Positions 32,846 through 41,768 of a stretch of 64,000 bases of DNA are shown here, in pieces. The number at the start of each line of letters is the position of its first letter. The first letter of the stretch is position 1. The notes under the pieces are model-generated. The model ran no database searches, was not told where the DNA came from, and was given only the letters and a program-made list of their open reading frames with translations. The position numbers and the translations under genes were made by a program. This DNA comes from a bacterium (GTDB lineage Bacteria; Arandabacterota; Arandabacteria; Arandabacterales; Arandabacteraceae), in contig JAOZOU010000001.1 in the NCBI GenBank assembly GCA_029933125.1, forward strand, positions 124,001 through 188,000. Direction: 5' to 3'.

Positions 32846-34882
32846 CTACTCGAGGTAAACTAGCGAAATCGTCCTCGTGCCACTCGTAGCCGAAAGCCTG
32901 AGGAAGTAGACCCCGGGTGCAAATCTGGCTCCATCGATATTCGTCATATCCCAGCTGAGACCATACCTGCCGGCCGCAACGACCTCATCAAGCAGCGTTT
33001 TCACCAGGCGACCCTGAGTGTCAAAAACCTGAATGCGCACCCTTTGTGCACTCGGAATTGAGTAGGAAATGTGTGTTGTGCCGAGGACGGGATTCGTTCC
33101 CTCAACTCCAAGAGCAAGCCCGAGCTCAGACGGCTCACCGTGGATCCCGGCATAGGGCACTTCCTGCGCTTCGTTGAGAATCCAATTGTCAGGATCGAGT
33201 TCAATCCCGACAGGCTCATCAGCATATGTGAAAAGGTATTCCTCATGGGCTTCGTCGACCCAGACAACATCAATCAGGCTGTCCCCGCTCGCCAGTCTAA
33301 CTTTCACATCGACGGGCATCGTGAAGATCGGGCCGTTGGCCTGAACCTGATCTATCACAAGATTCAGAGCAAAGGAATCTCCGAGGCTTTGTGCGTGCCA
33401 GGAATACTCATAGACAGGCCAGCCAACATCGTAGATCCATTCATTGAAGAACCAATCAAGGCTCTGTCCATAGACGCTCTCAACATCCTGCTGGAATTCG
33501 GCAGTAACAGCGTTTCCATATTCATGGTTGGCTCGATATGTCGCGAGCGCCTGGTAGAAGACTGAGTCACCCAGAACATGGCGAAGCATATGCAGTACAC
33601 ATGCACCTTTCTCATAGACAGTTGTACCCCAGAGATAGACAGGATCATAGATGGGGAAGTTTTCACCACTACTAAAGACTCGATTCATCTGCCCTTGCAC
33701 ATAATCATGATAGGCGTCCATGCCGTAAGCATGCTCCTGATATAGCGCCTCGCAATATGTCGCAAAGCCTTCACTGAGCCATATGTCACGCCAGTCATTT
33801 ACTGAGACGAGATCACCCCACCACTGGTGTCCCATCTCGTGGGCAAGCAGCCAGTCATAGTTATGGTTGGGCTGAACAACATAGTTAACGTGAGTCACAC
33901 AGGTTTGATGTTCCATGTCACCCTTTGTCGCCATCGCATAGGCAAACTTGGAGAAGGGATATGGACCGAATCGCTCAATGAAGCCATCCATCATGATGTG
34001 AACATTCTGGAAGTGAATCTTGGCATCCTCCTCATCAGGCGGAAAAACCCAGTAGTGGATCCAATCGTAGGTTGAGTCTATGAGTTCCTTGTAACGGCGG
34101 GCATGGACTGTCATAAGATGCGGTGCGATTTGATGAGTTTCAACCCAGTGATAAGTTGCCGTGCTCGCAACAGTGTCGATCTCAGTTCCTGTAAGGACAC
34201 CGTTGCAGACTACCTTCTTGCCAGTACCTGGGACAGTTATGTGATATTCGGCAGTGGCCTTATCACAGGGCCAGTCCCAGCAGGGAATCCAGAACTTACC
34301 CATAGATGGTGGATCAGCTTCCAAGCCAACGCCCATCTGAAATGCCATCTTGGGTGCGCCTGCAAAGTAAAACCCGCCGAAGCCATCAGGTCCTTCGTTG
34401 CCAGGATGACCATGATAGAAGACCTGCACGCTGAAGGTATCTCCTGATGAGTATGCCTGAGGTAGATCAATCGAAAGCACTGAGTCAATGTGAGCAAAAG
34501 TGAGTGGATTGCCGGTTTCACTCAGCACCGAGTCAACTGTTAGCACAGCAAGGTCGAGATCGATGGATACGAGTGAATCGATCTCACTCATTGCCATAAC
34601 GATTGTGTTGCCAGAGATAATCTCGTTGTCAATGTCAACAAAGAGGGTCACATTGTAGTGAAGTACATCAAAAGAGTGAGGACAGTTGTCCGTGAAGGAT
34701 TCTGCGACGAGAGGTCGATACTTAAGAGCCTCGGTTGCTCTGAACCACTCCCTCGAGCCAACCTCAAACTGTCCTGGATCGGGGAATTGACGAAGAAGCT
34801 TCGTTGCATCCGTTGAAGCCTCTACGAGGCTCGATGCGACCAGTATGCTTAGAGCGGCAAGTAGCAAGACCTTTGATTTCAT
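32846..34882 (-). CDS. Secreted M1-family aminopeptidase with C-terminal tail
   Basis: 678 residues. A signal peptide (about 1-22) precedes the M1 metallopeptidase core: the substrate motif KGDMEHQT (replacing GAMEN; this is the usual variant in this subgroup), and the zinc site HEMGHQWWGD (His about 348 and 352) with the third ligand Glu in WLSEGFATYCE 18 residues on. A long helical part follows, with a conserved MLRHVLGD and Tyr-rich segments, then a FlgD-like tail (VFDTQGRLV, SWDMTNIDG, FAPGVYFLRL). It should remove N-terminal residues from peptides outside the cytoplasm, and would complement the C25 proteases at 48-52.7 kb in protein breakdown. The ATG follows GGAGGTGA. Confidence 0.88.
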   Translation of the reverse strand: MKSKVLLLAALSILVASSLVEASTDATKLLRQFPDPGQFEVGSREWFRATEALKYRPLVAESFTDNCPHSFDVLHYNVTLFVDIDNEIISGNTIVMAMSEIDSLVSIDLDLAVLTVDSVLSETGNPLTFAHIDSVLSIDLPQAYSSGDTFSVQVFYHGHPGNEGPDGFGGFYFAGAPKMAFQMGVGLEADPPSMGKFWIPCWDWPCDKATAEYHITVPGTGKKVVCNGVLTGTEIDTVASTATYHWVETHQIAPHLMTVHARRYKELIDSTYDWIHYWVFPPDEEDAKIHFQNVHIMMDGFIERFGPYPFSKFAYAMATKGDMEHQTCVTHVNYVVQPNHNYDWLLAHEMGHQWWGDLVSVNDWRDIWLSEGFATYCEALYQEHAYGMDAYHDYVQGQMNRVFSSGENFPIYDPVYLWGTTVYEKGACVLHMLRHVLGDSVFYQALATYRANHEYGNAVTAEFQQDVESVYGQSLDWFFNEWIYDVGWPVYEYSWHAQSLGDSFALNLVIDQVQANGPIFTMPVDVKVRLASGDSLIDVVWVDEAHEEYLFTYADEPVGIELDPDNWILNEAQEVPYAGIHGEPSELGLALGVEGTNPVLGTTHISYSIPSAQRVRIQVFDTQGRLVKTLLDEVVAAGRYGLSWDMTNIDGARFAPGVYFLRLSATSGTRTISLVYLE

Positions 34883-35021
34883 GACTCACCTCCAGGCAAG
34901 ACCATGCTCGTGGAAATCCGAGAAGCGCAAGCGCTCTCGTTGCAATCATACCACGATTTCCTCAGATCTTCAACGCTCACGAGGATTCGGCAATGTGGGG
35001 ATGAGCGAGGGGGTCGAGCAG

Positions 35022-36638
35022 TTATCTCAGAAGGACAACCTTCTTCGAGAGAGCAAAGGCGCCAAATTGGAGCCGCACGAAGTAGACACCCGAAGGGACC
35101 ATCCTCCCCTCGCTGTCAGTTCCCTCCCACACAACTTCATATCTGGCAGCTCTCACCGAGGCATACTCCATGATTCGTCTTCCTGTGATATCATAGATGC
35201 CAATCGTAAAGCGAGCAGGCTCTGGCAGGCGGCAGATGAGGCGCACCTTTCCAACGGATGGATTAGGCAAAACCTCAAGCAGACCACCAACCCATGGAGG
35301 TGGGGTATATGAGGGCGAGCCCAGTACCTGATCGATCTGCCGCGGATCAACTCGCCCGACCTCATCGGGGCGATCGGTTTCGAAGCTTCCCCTGCTCATG
35401 AAATGGAGATTCAAGAAACTTACTGACAGTGAGTCGCCAGCAACCGGGTCGATGATCTCTGTATATCCCATGTTGATATCTTCTCCACACACCAGGCAGG
35501 TGTAAATTCCCCTCATCGGATGGTCGATTCGGAAGACGGAATCGGGACGCTCCTCCCGGGGAAGCGCATCGATTATTTCAAACATGGCTCTCGCCAGAGC
35601 TGGTCCATCGGGAACACCATCGTCATCGGTGTCTGGATCGTCAGGATCGAGCAAGAAGCATTCTTCTTCAATATCCCTTAGCCCGTCACCATCAGTATCA
35701 TCTTCAACATCCCGCCAGTGAGAAGTATCGGTGCCATTGAGCACTGTGTAGAGTACAGTCGGCAGGATGCGTCCGGTATTCTCGCTCCCGCTATAGGCTG
35801 CCGATCCGTGGGCTAGATAGTGAAGCGAAATGTAGGGAGCTCTGAGCGTGATACCCTCAAGAGGATTTACGATTTCGACAAAGCCCATGTTGTAGGTATT
35901 GCCACAGATGTCACATGTCTCGACTCCATCCATCGGAATTTCGAGCATGTAGGGTTCGGTATCACTGACCTCTCTCGAAATTGACTTGAGTGAATCGAGG
36001 AGATCCTCGAAAAATTGGGGTCCATCTTTAATTGAATCTCCATCGGTGTCAGGTAAGCCATCAACAGTTCTGACGAAATCTTCCTCAAGCGACTCGAGCC
36101 CGTCCTCGTCGGAATCCTCAAAGCTCTGGTGACTTTCGTCTGAGCAAAGCAGAATGCGCTTGAGTGCAGAGAGATCTACCCTCCCCTCATGTAACGTACC
36201 AAGATAGGAAAGACTTCCATGGCTTAGGTAGTGATAGGCAATGAAGGGTATCTCAGTGGAGAGTCCACGCGCTGGGAAGATCAGACGAATGAAGCCCATG
36301 TTGACTTCGGCACCACAGATCTCGCAGAACTCGACTCCGTACTGGTACTCAAGCACCTTGTAGGGATCTTGCTCCTGGGGTGTTTCAGGAAGGCTATCAA
36401 TCAGGCTCTTAAGCTCGTAGGCAAGTGCAATACCATCAAGCAGCGTATCAGGAGCAGTTGAGGGATTATGCCAATCCACACCACGCAGGACCTCTTCAGC
36501 AAAAGATATGTAGTCACCGTCCTCGTCGTCTTCCACGGGGAGGAGATGGGGATCGGATGCCCCAATCGCAGGTTGCACGAGGAGGAGAGCTGAAAGGCAA
36601 AGAGCCACAGGAACAGCCTTGCGTTGGAGCTCGACCAT
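35022..36638 (-). CDS. Secreted protein with three CxxC-NMG-HGS repeats, Ca-binding linkers and C-terminal tail
   Basis: 538 residues from the ATG at 36638 (weak AGGA site; an in-frame TTG at 36692 is an alternative). After a signal peptide there are three copies of a domain of about 55-60 residues: a CxxCG pair (FCEICGAEVNMGF, TCDICGNTYNMGF, TCLVCGEDINMGY), then I-x-x-P-x-x-G, and H-[YF]-[LM]-[SA]-[HR]-GS (HYLSHGS, HYLAHGS, HFMSRGS), then a V-D/L-x-x-L helix. Cys and His are placed to bind a metal. Between the copies are thrombospondin-3/EF-type Asp-rich calcium repeats (DSDEDGLESLEED, DTDGDSIKDG, DTDGDGLRDIEEE, DTDDDGVPDG). A FlgD-like tail ends the protein (YDITGRRIM, WEGTDSEG, VPSGVYFVRL, KVVLLR). 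I do not recognise the repeated domain; function unknown. Confidence 0.8.
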   Translation of the reverse strand: MVELQRKAVPVALCLSALLLVQPAIGASDPHLLPVEDDEDGDYISFAEEVLRGVDWHNPSTAPDTLLDGIALAYELKSLIDSLPETPQEQDPYKVLEYQYGVEFCEICGAEVNMGFIRLIFPARGLSTEIPFIAYHYLSHGSLSYLGTLHEGRVDLSALKRILLCSDESHQSFEDSDEDGLESLEEDFVRTVDGLPDTDGDSIKDGPQFFEDLLDSLKSISREVSDTEPYMLEIPMDGVETCDICGNTYNMGFVEIVNPLEGITLRAPYISLHYLAHGSAAYSGSENTGRILPTVLYTVLNGTDTSHWRDVEDDTDGDGLRDIEEECFLLDPDDPDTDDDGVPDGPALARAMFEIIDALPREERPDSVFRIDHPMRGIYTCLVCGEDINMGYTEIIDPVAGDSLSVSFLNLHFMSRGSFETDRPDEVGRVDPRQIDQVLGSPSYTPPPWVGGLLEVLPNPSVGKVRLICRLPEPARFTIGIYDITGRRIMEYASVRAARYEVVWEGTDSEGRMVPSGVYFVRLQFGAFALSKKVVLLR

Positions 36639-37170
36639 CCAGGGTATCCTGGCGATTTCGCTTAGGTTCCCTTGCGCTCCATGACGGTTCAACTCCGCCG
36701 AAGAGCCTCAGACATTCGCTATGAACAAGCCTGTACTCGGGTAGCAAAGAAGGGGTGATCTTGCATCCTGGACATGCCCAGTGAAAAAGGATGCGCTGAT
36801 CCTCATGGCTGAGATCATTCTTTGAATATGGATGCCTTATGTATTCCTCGACGCAGCATGATGGATAGCCAAAGAGGAATCCTTGGAAGCGAACCAACTT
36901 TTTCGAGGAGATGAGCCTCCTCCCCGCCATGCGAGAGGCGTAGAGATTTGTGGCGTGTGGATTCATTGAAAAGACTGATTCCCGAATTCTCCTTCCCAGG
37001 AGCGTCTTGCGCTCGACACCAACAACATGGAGGCCCAGGTCTTCAAGAATTGAGATCTCCCTTCGGCTTAGCCGGTGCTCCCAGCGGCTCAGCCGCTTAA
37101 GCCCGTGTCTTGTAAGAAGCGCAAGATAGGCAAGTTCAAAAGGCAGGTAAGATAACGCCCTTGGATTCAT
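36514..37170 (-). CDS. Cys-rich protein with GYPSCC motif (DUF483-like?), overlapping the next gene
   Basis: 218 residues, no signal peptide, rich in Arg. A conserved-looking core, FLFGYPSCCVEEYIRHP (about residues 97-113) followed by HWACPGCK and EYRLVHSECLRLFG, offers a CC pair, a CxxC and further Cys/His, suggestive of a metal or Fe-S site; GYP-x-CC is a motif I associate with DUF483, but the match is tentative. The last 40 residues are Ser/Pro/Arg-rich and overlap the signal-peptide region of the next gene by 125 bp, which is unusual; the original stop may have been lost by a frameshift near 36640. It has its own promoter (37191-37219) and is in an operon with the CxxC-repeat protein. Confidence 0.55.
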   Translation of the reverse strand: MNPRALSYLPFELAYLALLTRHGLKRLSRWEHRLSRREISILEDLGLHVVGVERKTLLGRRIRESVFSMNPHATNLYASRMAGRRLISSKKLVRFQGFLFGYPSCCVEEYIRHPYSKNDLSHEDQRILFHWACPGCKITPSLLPEYRLVHSECLRLFGGVEPSWSAREPKRNRQDTLDGRAPTQGCSCGSLPFSSPPRATCDWGIRSPSPPRGRRRGR

Positions 37171-37190
37171 TTTTTGACGACCTCAAGATA

Positions 37191-37231
37191 ACCTTACACC
37201 AGTAATTCGAATGTGTCAATCGGACATTCGA
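37191..37231 (-). promoter_or_regulatory. Sigma-70 promoter with overlapping operator-like inverted repeat
   Basis: On the minus strand TTGACA (37219-37214), 17 bp, TAAGGT (37196-37191), 20-45 bp upstream of the ATG at 37170. A perfect 8-bp inverted repeat TCGAATGT-N9-ACATTCGA (37207-37231) straddles the -35 box, the position of a repressor site. Confidence 0.5.
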
Positions 37232-37534
37232 TCTGATACTGTAACAGATAGGGTGCTGAAATGGGAAGAGGCTGCTAGCAAGTCGGATGGGGGCCAGAAA
37301 CGTGCAAGTTAGGTGAGAGGCTTAGCCTGCGAAGGCTCAGACTTAGCAGGTAGCAATGTATCTAGCTTGCCTCGAGCACCACAACCGTTTTGGAATTTCA
37401 ATAGTGGCAACCGGGGGAGCTACAAATATGCAGGCTAAGTCAGATGCCTGACATATTGAAATCTAGCCTTCTCAGCAGGCAGGGAAACGATCCCTTGCCC
37501 AAAACATCAGTGCTGGGCATTCACCAACTGACCC

Positions 37535-37927
37535 TTAACGAACCTTTATCACCTTCTGCGCCCGGCTATCACCACCTGCCTCTATTACAACAAAATATAT
37601 CCCAGGTACTACTCGCGAGCCCTCTCCCGTCTTACCATCCCAAAGAACCCTACCTACCCCTCCACCTCCAACCCCACTCGCCAACTCCCTCAACAGCCGT
37701 CCCTTTACATCATAAACGCTAACCCTATACCCTACACCCATTGGCACCTCATAATTTATTCTTACCCTATTACGGAAGGGATTGGGACTGATCCCCCCAA
37801 TGGTAACCCCACCCCAAGTACCTGCCCCAACCCCGCTCCTGCTGAGCGGATCCACACCAAGGATCCGCCTTATACCTAAACTGTGCGGCCCTCCTGCCGC
37901 TATTGCTACAAAACCACTTGACAACAA
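37535..37927 (-). pseudogene. C-terminal remnant of an RCC1-like secreted protein
   Basis: The frame holds the end of one RCC1-type propeller repeat (FVAIAAGGPHSLGIR), a glycine-rich linker and a complete FlgD-like tail (ISPNPFRNRVRI, VYDVKGRLL, WDGKTGEGSRVVPGIYFVVI, KVIKVR). Normal RCC1 propellers have seven repeats and a signal peptide; both are missing upstream, where the phase soon loses protein character. It is the remnant of a larger secreted protein. Confidence 0.6.
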
Positions 37928-38079
37928 AACCCTCTGCCAGTGTCCAATAAGCCACTGAGTTGATAAAGTCTTGCTTGCAATGTAATATCATCCTGAACTC
38001 GGGATAAGCCTTCGGTCGGAGGTCAAGACCTGAAAGGCTCATCAAGCCGTGGATACAGGCAATACCGTGGAGGAGTAAG

Positions 38080-38655
38080 ATGACAAGAACTCGAAAGCAT
38101 GTACTGGGGATTGTTGGGAGTCCGCGCAAGGGTGGCAATACTGATATCCTTGTTGACACTATTCTTGAAGGTGCAAAGGCGAGGGGTGCAAAAGTTGAGA
38201 AGATAAGGCTTGCCGATCTCAGGATATCACCCTGCAAAGCCTGCTATGGATGTGCCAAGACGGGTCTGTGTGTTCAGAAGGATGATATGGCAAAACTCTT
38301 TGTTAAGATGCGAAAAAGTGGCGTCTGGGTGATTGGCACACCCGTTTATTGGTGGGGACCGAGTGCGCAGCTTAAGGTTTTTGTTGATAGATGGTTTGCC
38401 AAGGTGAGAAGACAAAGTGACCTCGCGATCTTTAAAGGCAAGAAAGTCATTCTTGCGATCCCAATGGGTGATACCAGTCGCCGCACGGCCAGACACGTGA
38501 TTGGTATGTTCAAGGATGCGCTCGCCTACGTCGGAGGGATTCTTTTTGGAACGGTTTTGGCACCTGGAGCTTACGAGAAAGGTGAAGTCCGGTCAGACGC
38601 GAAGGTGCTCAAGCATGCGAGGAAACTCGGGGAGGAGAGCGTAAAGATCACTTGA
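38080..38655 (+). CDS. Flavodoxin-fold FMN reductase / iron-sulfur flavoprotein-like
   Basis: 191 residues. The NADPH-dependent FMN reductase fold is shown by the phosphate-binding loop GSPRKGGNTDIL (about 13-24) and GTPVYWWGPSAQLKVFVDR (about 87-105). Between them is a compact cysteine motif C-x2-C-x2-C-x5-C (CKACYGCAKTGLC, about 51-63), the same spacing as the 4Fe-4S site of archaeal iron-sulfur flavoprotein, followed by KDDM. It may thus be an ISF-type electron carrier rather than a simple reductase. A GGAGGAG ribosome-binding site precedes the ATG. It stands alone. Confidence 0.8.
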   Translation: MTRTRKHVLGIVGSPRKGGNTDILVDTILEGAKARGAKVEKIRLADLRISPCKACYGCAKTGLCVQKDDMAKLFVKMRKSGVWVIGTPVYWWGPSAQLKVFVDRWFAKVRRQSDLAIFKGKKVILAIPMGDTSRRTARHVIGMFKDALAYVGGILFGTVLAPGAYEKGEVRSDAKVLKHARKLGEESVKIT

Positions 38656-39030
38656 GCCTATCACAAGACAAACACCTCCCTGCATGTTTACGATTGAATC
38701 TGCGAAAGCCATCGAGGTCAAGGTGCGAATCTTGCCCGAAGGTTTTAGCTTGAAAACGAAAATAAACCTTCGTGGGTAGGAAAGATTGTGCCTCTCGTCT
38801 TACTGCCTATGCCACGGCTTCATCAAACCCCCTCGCCTTGGTATGTTAAAGTTTCCCCATCATTCGCTTAGACAGGATTCTCTTTGATGCAGACCTCCCT
38901 ATGACTTTGAAATAGCCTCGCTGGTCCGCCGATCTCCAGATCTGTGTAGCAAGAGCCTGTCAAGGAAGGCAAACTTGGACAAGCTCCGACAAAGATTGCT
39001 GATACATTGCTAACTTAAGCCCCGCGGTAT
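38656..39030. other. Gap without recognisable features
   Basis: In the 375 bp between the flavoprotein gene and the palindromic repeats no frame with a plausible start, no strong hairpin and no good promoter was found. Confidence 0.4.
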
Positions 39031-39088
39031 GCAGATTTTTAGCTCCGACCCCAAAGGGCACGGTTTGAAGATTTTTAGCTCCGACCCC
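39031..39088 (-). repeat. Dispersed palindromic repeat, two copies, one forming a gene end
   Basis: Two direct copies of the core (GATTTTTAGCTCCGACCCC as read on the plus strand) end at 39052 and 39088, each preceded by a GCA or GAA triplet. The second copy overlaps the last four codons and stop of the permease gene: its Trp-Gly-Arg-Ser-stop is read from TGGGGTCGGAGCTAA of the repeat. Confidence 0.75.
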
Positions 39089-40010
39089 AGAAGAGGAGGG
39101 TTACGCCAATGACGGCAATGGCGGCACCAAGCATACCGCGCCAGGATGTTCTCTCCCGATAGAGAAACCACACAGCAGGGATGACCATGACGGGCATCAG
39201 TGACATCAGGGTTGCTGCAACACCTGCTTCGGCATGAGTTACTGCAACCATGGAAAGCCAGACACCAAGGAAGGGACCTGTTACTGCCCCTGCGAAGGTG
39301 CGCTTGATCGCGCCTCTGTCTCGCCTACTGGCGATCACACGCTTTAGCCTTCCGAAAATGAGAATGCTTAGCCAAACAACTGCGGCTGCAACGAGCATTC
39401 TCAACAATGCTGTCGAAAGGGGATCAAGCGGCGGTGACCCCTCACCGGCAGCAACTATCATGCCGTACTTTGAAACAACAAGCCCAACCCCCTGTCCCAA
39501 GGCACCACCAATGCCACAGAGATAGCCATAGATTCTCTGTCTGAGGGGAAGGAATGTTGGATTCTGCACATCCTCTCTTTCAAGAATTACGATCGTTATC
39601 CCAATGAGTGTGATGGCTATGCCTGTGATATCCCGCTGTGAAAGTTTCTCACCAAGGATACAGAAAGCAGTGATGGATGAGAAAATTGGTGCAAGTGATG
39701 TTAGCAAAAGCCCTCTGCGAGGTCCAATCAAGGCTAGCATACCAAAGTAGCCAAAGTCCCCGAGTGCAAGTCCTATAACACCGCTAAGTCCGAGATAAAA
39801 CCACTGGGACTCATTCGCTGGCGGAACAATCGTACCGAAGGTAAACAGATGAGCAATTGCCAGCACACCTACAGCCATCACAATTCGGTAGGCGTTCACA
39901 CTCAAAGCGCCGATGCGTCTGCTTGCAGCAGCGAACAGAATCGAGCAGGCGGTCCAAAGAGCAGAAGTTGCAAGAGCTGCAATCTCTCCTATGTGAGTGC
40001 TGACTGTCAT
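39075..40010 (-). CDS. EamA/DMT-superfamily permease
   Basis: 311 residues with ten hydrophobic helices in two homologous halves (about 8-135 and 155-305), the layout of EamA drug/metabolite transporters; each half has the pattern of short loops, e.g. LGLSGVIGLALGDFGYFGML and GAVTGPFLGVWLSMVAVTHA. The substrate is unknown (amino acids, metabolites or nucleotide sugars are common). The final W-G-R-S and stop lie in a dispersed repeat, so the original C-terminus may have been replaced; this end is normally not critical in the family. Confidence 0.82.
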   Translation of the reverse strand: MTVSTHIGEIAALATSALWTACSILFAAASRRIGALSVNAYRIVMAVGVLAIAHLFTFGTIVPPANESQWFYLGLSGVIGLALGDFGYFGMLALIGPRRGLLLTSLAPIFSSITAFCILGEKLSQRDITGIAITLIGITIVILEREDVQNPTFLPLRQRIYGYLCGIGGALGQGVGLVVSKYGMIVAAGEGSPPLDPLSTALLRMLVAAAVVWLSILIFGRLKRVIASRRDRGAIKRTFAGAVTGPFLGVWLSMVAVTHAEAGVAATLMSLMPVMVIPAVWFLYRERTSWRGMLGAAIAVIGVTLLFWGRS

Positions 40011-40097
40011 ACGTAGTGAAGATTTGCAAGATGGGTCTTACTTGCCGGATACATTACCCCTCTCACTTCAGATTGAGCAAGGGTGAAAGCCAAGAGA

Positions 40098-40553
40098 TCA
40101 GTCCCGCTGCAGGCTGTCGCGGTCAGGCAGGTAAACCTTGAGCCCACCCTCCCAGCGATCGCGCCATTCAATTTTGTCAACTTTGATACGGAGAAGCGCG
40201 AAATCAGATGATTCCGGACCTTCTGGGAAATGTTCTGAAAGATCGAATCTCGCGCTGCTCCAGACCCTTCGCTTGTCTGCTGGATCGTCCACCTCTACTG
40301 CCTCACCAATCACAGTTGCAGCCTTCTCCCCATGAGGCAGCTCGACAAAGGCAAGGCTCACCTTGGGATTCCCTCGGATCTGCTTAATCTTCCTTGAAGT
40401 AGCTGAAGTTGCAACCCAGATGGATGTACAATGTTCGACGATGGGAGAGACAGGTCGAACCATGGGCTGATCACCATCACATGTTGCCAGGTAGGCATGA
40501 AGGGCTGTTTGCTTCATGATATCAAGGATCTTTTCCTCGTCACTGACTGCCAT
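40098..40553 (-). CDS. Pyridoxamine-5'-phosphate-oxidase-like FMN-binding protein
   Basis: 151 residues with the split-barrel FMN-binding layout of PNPOx-like general stress proteins: an N-terminal helix, then MRPVSPI-type strand (PMVRPVSPIVEHCTSIWVAT), KIKQIRGNPKVSLAFVE and a C-terminal strand with W. The family reduces or binds flavin or F420 substrates; the exact role is not readable. The ATG has a strong GAGGAGG site. Confidence 0.75.
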   Translation of the reverse strand: MAVSDEEKILDIMKQTALHAYLATCDGDQPMVRPVSPIVEHCTSIWVATSATSRKIKQIRGNPKVSLAFVELPHGEKAATVIGEAVEVDDPADKRRVWSSARFDLSEHFPEGPESSDFALLRIKVDKIEWRDRWEGGLKVYLPDRDSLQRD

Positions 40554-40692
40554 GATAACCTCCTCTGGTTATGGCTCTAGCATCCATTCAGAATCTATCA
40601 CAAGATTTACCACTTGTAGGCTCTTCAAGCCACATAATTCCAGCTTGCTATGCGGGGGCTTGGCAAAAGGTGAAAAACTTCGCGACCACCGG

Positions 40693-41325
40693 CTACAAGC
40701 TCTCGATGGAATTGCCTGCCTGGGTCTCGACTTCAGGCTTCACTGCCGCTGCCTTCGATTTTCGTGACCATAAGAGATGCCCCATCCCCGTGAGGAGGCA
40801 GGTGAGTGCGCCACCAGCGAAGAAGTAGGCACGCGTGAAGACGGAAATCACTAAGAAAAGGAAGCTAAAGCCAGAGAGTTCTATGGCAGATATCTCAAGC
40901 GAAAGCCAGCGCGGATATTCAATCTTGCCCTTGAGCCCCTGATTTCTCCTAACCTGCCTCATCAAAGCTATATTGCGGATATGCCTGATGTGGGCAGTTG
41001 CCTCAAGCAGGAAGAACCCGCCAAGAATGGCTTCGAAGATGCGCTTTGCGCCAAGCGTTCTTACTGTGATAATCCAGGCGAAGGTGACCACAAGAAGTGA
41101 GAGCACAAGCACGCGGAGGAAACGTGTGCTTATGAGACGGGCTGCATCTATGTCTTCACGAAAATAAGGGGTTATCTCAAGACTTCCCTCTATGCTTATG
41201 TGGGAACTCGTACTCGATCTGTAGAGCCTTGCTGCCCAGACAGTAAGGTAATAATCGGAGATGTAAAGAATTGCCCAGAGAGCCAAGACGAGTTCTATCC
41301 TGTCAATGAAGAGCTCTTTGAGCAA
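40693..41325 (-). CDS. Membrane protein of unknown function
   Basis: 210 residues with about five hydrophobic helices (about 10-28, 68-90, 98-112, 145-162, 165-185), and two basic loops (HIRHIRNIALMRQVRRNQ). The C-terminus is soluble and Lys/Glu-rich. It begins at TTG after a GGGGAA/GGAAG stretch. No family recognised; it forms a loose same-strand group with the small membrane protein upstream. Confidence 0.55.
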   Translation of the reverse strand: MLKELFIDRIELVLALWAILYISDYYLTVWAARLYRSSTSSHISIEGSLEITPYFREDIDAARLISTRFLRVLVLSLLVVTFAWIITVRTLGAKRIFEAILGGFFLLEATAHIRHIRNIALMRQVRRNQGLKGKIEYPRWLSLEISAIELSGFSFLFLVISVFTRAYFFAGGALTCLLTGMGHLLWSRKSKAAAVKPEVETQAGNSIESL

Positions 41326-41397
41326 CTTCCGATTCCCCTGGGAAGGGCAGGGACAACTCTGTTAGCCCCTGCCCCAGGTAACATGCAAAAGCAAGCG

Positions 41398-41721
41398 TCA
41401 GTCCGAAAAAGCTAGATGAGCTGGTATGATGAGATTGGCAACGGGTACTATCATTAAGATCCCGAGCCAGGCAGGCTTGCGCCGAGCTCTGGCGATTCCC
41501 ATCCAAACAAGAACGATGGCGACAAAGTTCACGATGGGAATCAGGAAAAGCACAAGCCACCACCCAGGCTTACCAGCAATTTTGCACATAAGATAGACAT
41601 TGAGTATGGGGACCCATGCCATCCAACGATTGGGTGTCCCTGTGCGTTCAGCGATCCCAAAAAGAGTGAGCCCCATGTAAGCATACGTAGCAATTGAAAT
41701 GAACCAGACTAGCCCAGACAT
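41398..41721 (-). CDS. Small four-helix membrane protein, DUF5684-like
   Basis: 107 residues with four hydrophobic segments. The pattern WMAWVPILNVYLMCKIAGKPGWW ... FLIPIVNFVAIVLVWMGIA, with the repeated P-[IL]-x-N core, is that of DUF5684-like proteins. I chose the ATG at 41721 because the ribosome-binding site GGAGG lies eight bases upstream; an in-frame GTG at 41730 is part of that site. Function unknown. Confidence 0.65.
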   Translation of the reverse strand: MSGLVWFISIATYAYMGLTLFGIAERTGTPNRWMAWVPILNVYLMCKIAGKPGWWLVLFLIPIVNFVAIVLVWMGIARARRKPAWLGILMIVPVANLIIPAHLAFSD

Positions 41722-41768
41722 TCTATTCACCTCCGATGCATCTTGTTTTCAGGATTACCTGTGTTAGC

